A stretch of DNA of 64,000 bases from Macrobrachium rosenbergii. Lineage: Eukaryota > Arthropoda > Malacostraca > Decapoda > Palaemonidae. The stretch covers positions 27,302,501 to 27,366,500 of the forward strand of contig NC_089744.1 of assembly GCF_040412425.1 (NCBI RefSeq), read 5' to 3'. The notes beneath the pieces were generated by a model that made no database searches, was not told the origin of the DNA, and saw only the letters and a program-made list of their open reading frames with translations. Shown one piece after another: positions 58,471-64,000 of the stretch; position 1 is the first letter of the stretch, and the number at the start of each line of letters is the position of its first letter. Position numbers and translations under genes: made by a program.

Positions 58471-59176
58471 CGGAATATTCTCCCCACCGCATTTCAAACG
58501 TAGTTAACGTGTATGACTTTAGAATACATAAGAATATTTTGGGTAACAGTCTGCTGTTTCTACTTGTCAAAACGGTTCAGAGGCTAGAATTATATTTCCA
58601 CCAACCGTCCCAAAATATTTACTGCAAATACAATATGAAAGGCTCAAACGCCTACTCTTATTAAATAGGGAATTTGATGAATATTTTCAATAGCATTTCA
58701 CCACATCGAGAAAATTTCCTGCGACGTCTGGAGGCCGCTCATTACGAAATGTTCGGTTTTGCGCGAGACCTAATTGACGCGACAGAAACTTCATGAAGTC
58801 CGCCTGAGCGCCTGTCCAGAAAATAAGAGAAATCATCTCTCACATTCGGCGGCGCAAGTCCGCACACACACATCCCCCATCAGCTAACACAGTTATGAAA
58901 GCACGCTGTTTTCAGCCTGGGAAATGCTTGTACATTTTGTTGCTTCCTCGCACCACCAAGCTGCCAAAGCGACGGACGCCGTTGAGAATTTATTCCCAAT
59001 TACTCACTCATCCGTCCGTTCGGGAAGCTCATTTTCTGGTTTTAATTTGCCTGATCACATTTCGTGGCGAAAACTTATTATTACGTTCGGCGATGGTGTT
59101 GGCTGTTAGCTTGCAGCAAAGCGGGCGTCCGAACCACTAAATAGTTCTGTCATATGTCCTGTTTTTATTCTTCTCG

Positions 59177-59178
<2 letters not shown>
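57245..59178. other. Unique sequence, no exon identified
   Basis: CT tracts at 57488-57511 and 58428-58468. A donor-like GCC|GTAAGTC on the minus strand at about 57730 has a short open frame in phase 2 before it but no good acceptor. Nothing Ig-like was found. Confidence 0.4.
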
Positions 59179-59209
<31 letters not shown>

Positions 59210-59530
59210 AGCAACTCAGAATGTAACCCAGAAAGAGAAAGAGAGAGGAAAAAAAAAACATGAGGGTGAAGAAGATGCCATTCAGGTAATGAGGATTTTG
59301 TAACTTACGGATATCCTTTACTGAAGAAGTGATAACAGTTCTCTCTCTCTCTCTCTGTCCATCAGTAACTCAGAATGTAACCCAGAAAGAGAGAGAGAGA
59401 GGAAAAAAAAAACACGAGGGAGAAGAAGATGCCATTCAGGTAATGAAGATTTTGTAACTTAAGGATATCCTTTAATGAAGAAGTGATAACAGTTCTCTCT
59501 GTCTCTCTGTCTCTCTCTCTCTCTCCGTAA
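59179..59530. repeat. 153-bp tandem duplication with CT/GA tracts
   Basis: Units start CCATCAGCAACTCAGAATG (59206) and CCATCAGTAACTCAGAATG (59359) and run to GTGATAACAGTTCTCTCT. They are about 95% alike and carry a CT tract and an AAAGAGAGAG tract. Confidence 0.9.
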
Positions 59531-59819
59531 CGGTATAACCCATCAAGAAACTAAAACCCAGCAAAGAAAAAGAAAAAGAAAAGGAAAGCAGCCGTAACTT
59601 TCAAAAGAATAAAGGAACATCCTAAAAGCAAATAACACGAAAAGATCATTTTCTGGCGCTTGAGTATGTGTCGAGAGAACGGGACTGTTATTGACAAATT
59701 GGTTGTTTCCTGCCTTTGTCTCCAGTCAATTAAGCAGATCCCATTCCCTCAAGGGATAATAGCCATGTACTCCACAGCATTTTCACCTCATGTGTGAGTG
59801 ACACCCAGGAATAAATAGG

Positions 59820-62800
59820 TTAGACAGGTGTTACGGACTTCTTCAAATATGATGTCATCAGGGATTAGACAGGTATTACTGACTTTTTCAAATGTGATGT
59901 CATCAGGGATCAGAGAGATATTACTGACTTCTTCAAATGTGATGTCATCAGGGATCAGACAGGTATTACTGACTTCTTCAAATATGGTGTCACCAGGGAT
60001 CAGACAGATGCTACTGACTTCTTCAAATGTGATGTCATCAGGGATTAGACAGGTATTACCGACTTCTTCAAATGTGATGTCATCAGGGATCAGACAGATA
60101 TTGCTGACTTCTTCAGATGTGATGTCATCAGGGATCAGACAGGTATTACTGCCTTTTTCAAATATGATGTCATCAGGGATCAGACAGATATTGCTGACTT
60201 CTTCAAACATGCTGTCACCAGGGATCAGACAGATATTACTGACTTATTCAAATATGATGTCATCAGGGATTAGACAGGTATTACTGACTTCTTCACATAT
60301 GACGTCATCAGGGATCAGACAGATATTACTGACTTTTTCAAATATGATGTCATCAGGGATCAGACAGATATTGCTGACTTCTTCAAACATGATGTCATCA
60401 GGGATCAGACAGATATTACTGACTTATTCAAATATGATGTCATCAGGGATTAGACAGGTATTACGGACTTCTTCACATATGACGTCATCAGGGATCAGAC
60501 AGATATTACTGACTTTTTCAAATATGATGTCATCAGGGATCAGACAGATATTGCTGACTTCTTCAAACATGATGTCATCAGGGATCAGACAGATATTACT
60601 GACTTATTCAAATATGATGTCGTCAGGGATTAGACAGGTATTACTGACTTCTTCACATATGACGTCATCAGGGATCAGACAGGTATTACTGCCTTTTTCA
60701 AATATGATGTCATCAGGGATCAGACAGATATTGCTGACTTCTTCAAACATGATGTCATCAGGGATTAGACAGGTATTACTGACTTCTTCACATATGACGT
60801 CATCAGGGATCAGACAGGTATTACTGCCTTTTTCAAATATGATGTCATCAGGGATCAGACAGATATTACTGACTTATTCAAATATGATGTCATCAGGGAT
60901 TAGACAGGTATTACTGACTTCTTCACATATGACGTCATCAGGGATCAGACAGATATTACTGACTTTTTCAAATATGATGTCATCAGGGATCAGACAGATA
61001 TTGCTGACTTCTTCAAACATGATGTCATCAGGGATCAGACAGATATTACTGGCTTTTTCAAATATGTTGTCATCAGGGATTACACAGGCATCACTGGCTT
61101 TTTCAAATATGATGTCATCAGGGATCAGACAGATATTACTGACTTCTTTAAATATGGTGTCATCAGGGATCAGACAGATATTACTGGCTTTTTCAAATAT
61201 GATGTCATCAGGGATTAGACAGGTATTACTGACTTCTTCAAATATGATGTCATCAGGAATTAGACAGGTATTACTGACTTCTTCAAATATGATGTCATCA
61301 GGGATTACGCCGTTAATGCTGAACTCTTCAAGTATAATGTCATCATGGATCCGACAGGTATTAATGACTTCTTCAAACATGATGTCATCAGGGATCAGAC
61401 AGATATTACTGGCTTTTTCAAATATGATGTCATCAGGGATTACACAGGCATCACTGGCTTTTTCAAATATGATGTCATCAGGGATCAGACAGATATTACT
61501 GACTTCTTTAAATATGGTGTCATCAGGGATCAGACAGATATTACTGGCTTTTTCAAATATGATGTCATCAGGGATTAGACAGGTATTACTGACTTCTTCA
61601 AATATGATGTCATCAGGAATTAGACAGGTATTACTGACTTCTTCAAATATGATGTCATCAGGGATTACGCCGTTAATGCTGAACTCTTCAAGTATAATGT
61701 CATCATGGATCCGACAGGTATTAATGACTTCTTCAAATATGATGTCATCAGGGATCAGACAGGTATTACTGACTTCTTCAAATATGATGTCATCAGGGAT
61801 CAGACAGATATTACTGACTTTTTCAAATGTGATGTCATCAGGGATTAGACAGGTATTACTGACTTCTTCGTATATGATGTCAACAGGGATCAGACAGCTA
61901 TTACTGGCTTTTTCAAATATAATGTCATCAGGGATCAGAGAGATATTACTGACTTCTTCAAATATGATGTCATCAGGGATCAGACAGCTATTACTGACTT
62001 CTTCAAATATGATGTCATCAGGGATTAGACATGTATTACTGACTTATTCAAATATGATGTCATCAGGGATTAGACAGGTATTACTGACTTCTTCAAATAT
62101 GATGTCATCAGGGATTCTGCAGTTAATACTGAATTCTTCAAATATCATGTCATCATGGATCAGACAGGTATTACTGACTTTTTCAAATATGATGTCATCA
62201 GGGATTAGACAGGTATTACTAACTTCTTCAAATGTGAAGTCATCACGGATTACACTGGTAATACTGACTTCTTATAATACGTTATCAGGGATTAGACAGG
62301 TATTGCTGACTTCTTCAAATATGATGTCATCAGGGATCAGACAGATATTACTGACCTCTTCAAATATGATGTCATCAGGGATTAGACAGGTATTACTGAC
62401 TTCTTCAAATATGATGTCATCAAGGGTTAGACAGGTATTACTGACTTCTTCAAATATGATGTCACCGGGGATCAGAAAGATATTACTGACTTCTTCAAAT
62501 ATGATGTCATCAGGGATCAGACAGGTATTACTGACTTCTTCAAATGTGATGTCATCAGGGATCAGACAGATATTACTGACTTCTTCAAATATGATGTCAT
62601 CAGGGATTAGACAGGTATCACTGACTTCTTCAAATATAATGTCATAAGGGATTAAGGGACCAGACAGATATTACTGACTTCTTCAATTATGATGTCATCA
62701 GGGGTCAGACAGGTATTACTGGCTTCTTCAAATATGATGTCATCAGGGATTACACAGGTATTACTGGCTTCTTCAAACATGATGTCATCAGGGATTAGAC

Positions 62801-63231
62801 AGGTATTACTGACTTCTTCAAACATGATGTCATCAGGGATTAGACAGGTATTACTGACTCCTTCAAATGTGATGTCATCAGGGATTACGCAAGTAATACT
62901 TAATTCTTCAAGTACAGTATAACGTCATCAGGGATCAGACAGATATTACGGACTTTTTCAAATGTGATGTCATCAGGGATTACACTGGTAATACTGACTT
63001 CTTCAAATATGTCATCAGGGATTATTCATGTATCACTGACTTCTTCAAATATGATGTCATCGGTGATAAGACAAGTATTGCTGACTTCTTCAAATGTGAT
63101 GTCATCAGGGATTACACAGGTAATACTGAATTCTTCAAATATAATGCCATCAAGGATTAGACGGGTATTACTGACTTCTTCAAATGTCATGTCATCAGGG
63201 ATCAGACAGGTGTTACTGACTTCTTCAAATT
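59820..63231. repeat. 45-bp satellite-like array, about 75 copies
   Basis: The unit is GATGTCATCAGGGATTAGAC then AGGTATTACTGACTTCTTCA then AATAT. From 59828 to 62647 the period stays exactly 45; after about 62270 a few indels occur. Higher-order units are visible: 180 bp (60301-60480 versus 60481-60660, 2 differences) and 360 bp (61021-61380 versus 61381-61740, 2 differences). Because 45 is divisible by three, a plus-strand frame stays open for 939 codons (MMSSGIRQVLLTSSN unit), and a minus-strand frame (FEEVSNTCLIPDDII unit) is also open over long stretches. These are treated as by-products. Confidence 0.97.
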
Positions 63232-64000
63232 TGACTTTAGATGTTGCGAAGGATTGACCTTTATTGTCTCTCAGTTCTGGACGCAGAAATTTGTTTAATC
63301 AAATTTTGAGTTAATGGATCTTTTGATATAATTTTATATTGCATACGTATGCTGACCTTTTAAACATGTAGGTATGATAATACAGAAAGGAATGACGTAT
63401 AGAAGAATCGCATTTCCCCGCATGCTCACTAGACATACAAAATATCGCACAGTTATTGAAAAGGAAAAGATAATATTTAAAAAGCTTACAGCTACCTCCT
63501 GTTCCAAACATGGCCTCTGGTGGCAAAGATAGCAAAAAAGAAAATATAATAATAATAATAATAAAATAAATAAAATAAAAAAGCTCTTTCAATCTCCGTG
63601 AAAAGAAAAGACCTTTTGCTTGCACTGTGGACCCACAGACTTTGTTTTAGGTTGGCCCAGGATTTCGTCCGAGTTTGCACTGCCTGGATGTGTTGGTTTT
63701 GCAACTACAGCGGCAGTTGACTGAAGAAGAAGAAGAAGAAGAAGAAGAAGAAGAAGAAGAAGAAGAAGAAGAAGAAGAAGAAGAAGAAGGAGTAATGCGT
63801 GATATAACGTCGAGTCCTCATCTCAGAAGAAAAAAAAAAGGTTTCTGCTTTTTTATTAGTTTGAGATAGCGATTGCCTCTGTCTGTCTGTCTGTCTATCT
63901 CTCTCTTCCTTTCTGTGTGTATGTGTGTATAAAGAAGGATTTAACGATGCAACCATTAATCTTAATACAACTTAAGTTATTTATGCCTTCTTAATTTCTA
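63232..64000. other. Unique sequence with (GAA)n tract
   Basis: An AAT/AAAT run at 63545-63580 and a GAA tract at 63724-63788 (poly-Glu frame). TCTG and TGTG runs lie near 63880-63930. No gene recognised. Confidence 0.7.

Noticed and set aside
59828..62647. 939-codon open frame called as a gene
   Set aside because: It is an in-phase 45-bp array, also open on the opposite strand, with residue-changing variation and no flanking gene signals. Kept as a repeat and as a finding.
59820..63231. CRISPR array
   Set aside because: The units are directly adjacent with no unique spacers, and the DNA is eukaryotic.
63675..63869. Frame with a long poly-Glu run
   Set aside because: It is the GAA microsatellite at 63724-63788.

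Overview
The window looks like intronic DNA of a eukaryotic gene, most likely from a decapod crustacean. The reasons are very dense dinucleotide microsatellites (TA, GA/CT, GT/CA), AAT/ATT and GAA tracts, several short interspersed repeats whose sequence I remember as typical of decapod genomes (memory only, not searched), and small intron-separated immunoglobulin-domain exons. Nothing looks prokaryotic: there are no operons, no rRNA and no intact tRNA.

One gene can be supported, on the minus strand. Four exons are clear and join in frame in the order 38493-38313, 3554-3411, 2326-2129 and 961-701. A 31-nt microexon at 55990-55960 is a candidate for the exon before them. The joined exons encode the second half of a V-type Ig domain, a complete second Ig domain split over two exons, and a complete third Ig domain in one exon. 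The product is a cell-adhesion or recognition protein of the Ig superfamily, perhaps of the nephrin/Kirre/SYG type. The start (beyond 56 kb or outside the window) and the end (below position 1) are not visible. Introns are about 1.2, 1.1 and 34.8 kb, plus about 17.5 kb if the microexon is real.

The rest is intron or upstream DNA. From 0 to 10 kb there are three exons, a 383-bp hAT-type non-autonomous transposon with an 8-bp target duplication, and a roughly 94-bp module present twice next to GA tracts. From 10 to 35 kb there are two LINE remnants, two foldback (palindromic) repeats, several SINE-like copies, and a 444-bp SINE-like insertion with a 14-bp target duplication. From 35 to 40 kb there are minisatellites packed against the V-domain exon. 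From 40 to 57 kb there are long compound CT/TA/GA tracts and a GA-plus-spacer array directly upstream (in gene direction) of the candidate microexon. From 59.8 to 63.2 kb there is a 3.4-kb array of a 45-bp unit with higher-order structure.

Most long open frames are translations of microsatellites (Ile-Tyr, Arg-Glu, Leu-Ser, poly-Asn, poly-Ile) or of the 45-bp array and are not treated as genes. A few unique GC-balanced blocks with clustered homeodomain, PBX/MEIS, POU or forkhead-type motifs could be conserved non-coding elements. That is inference from motif content only.
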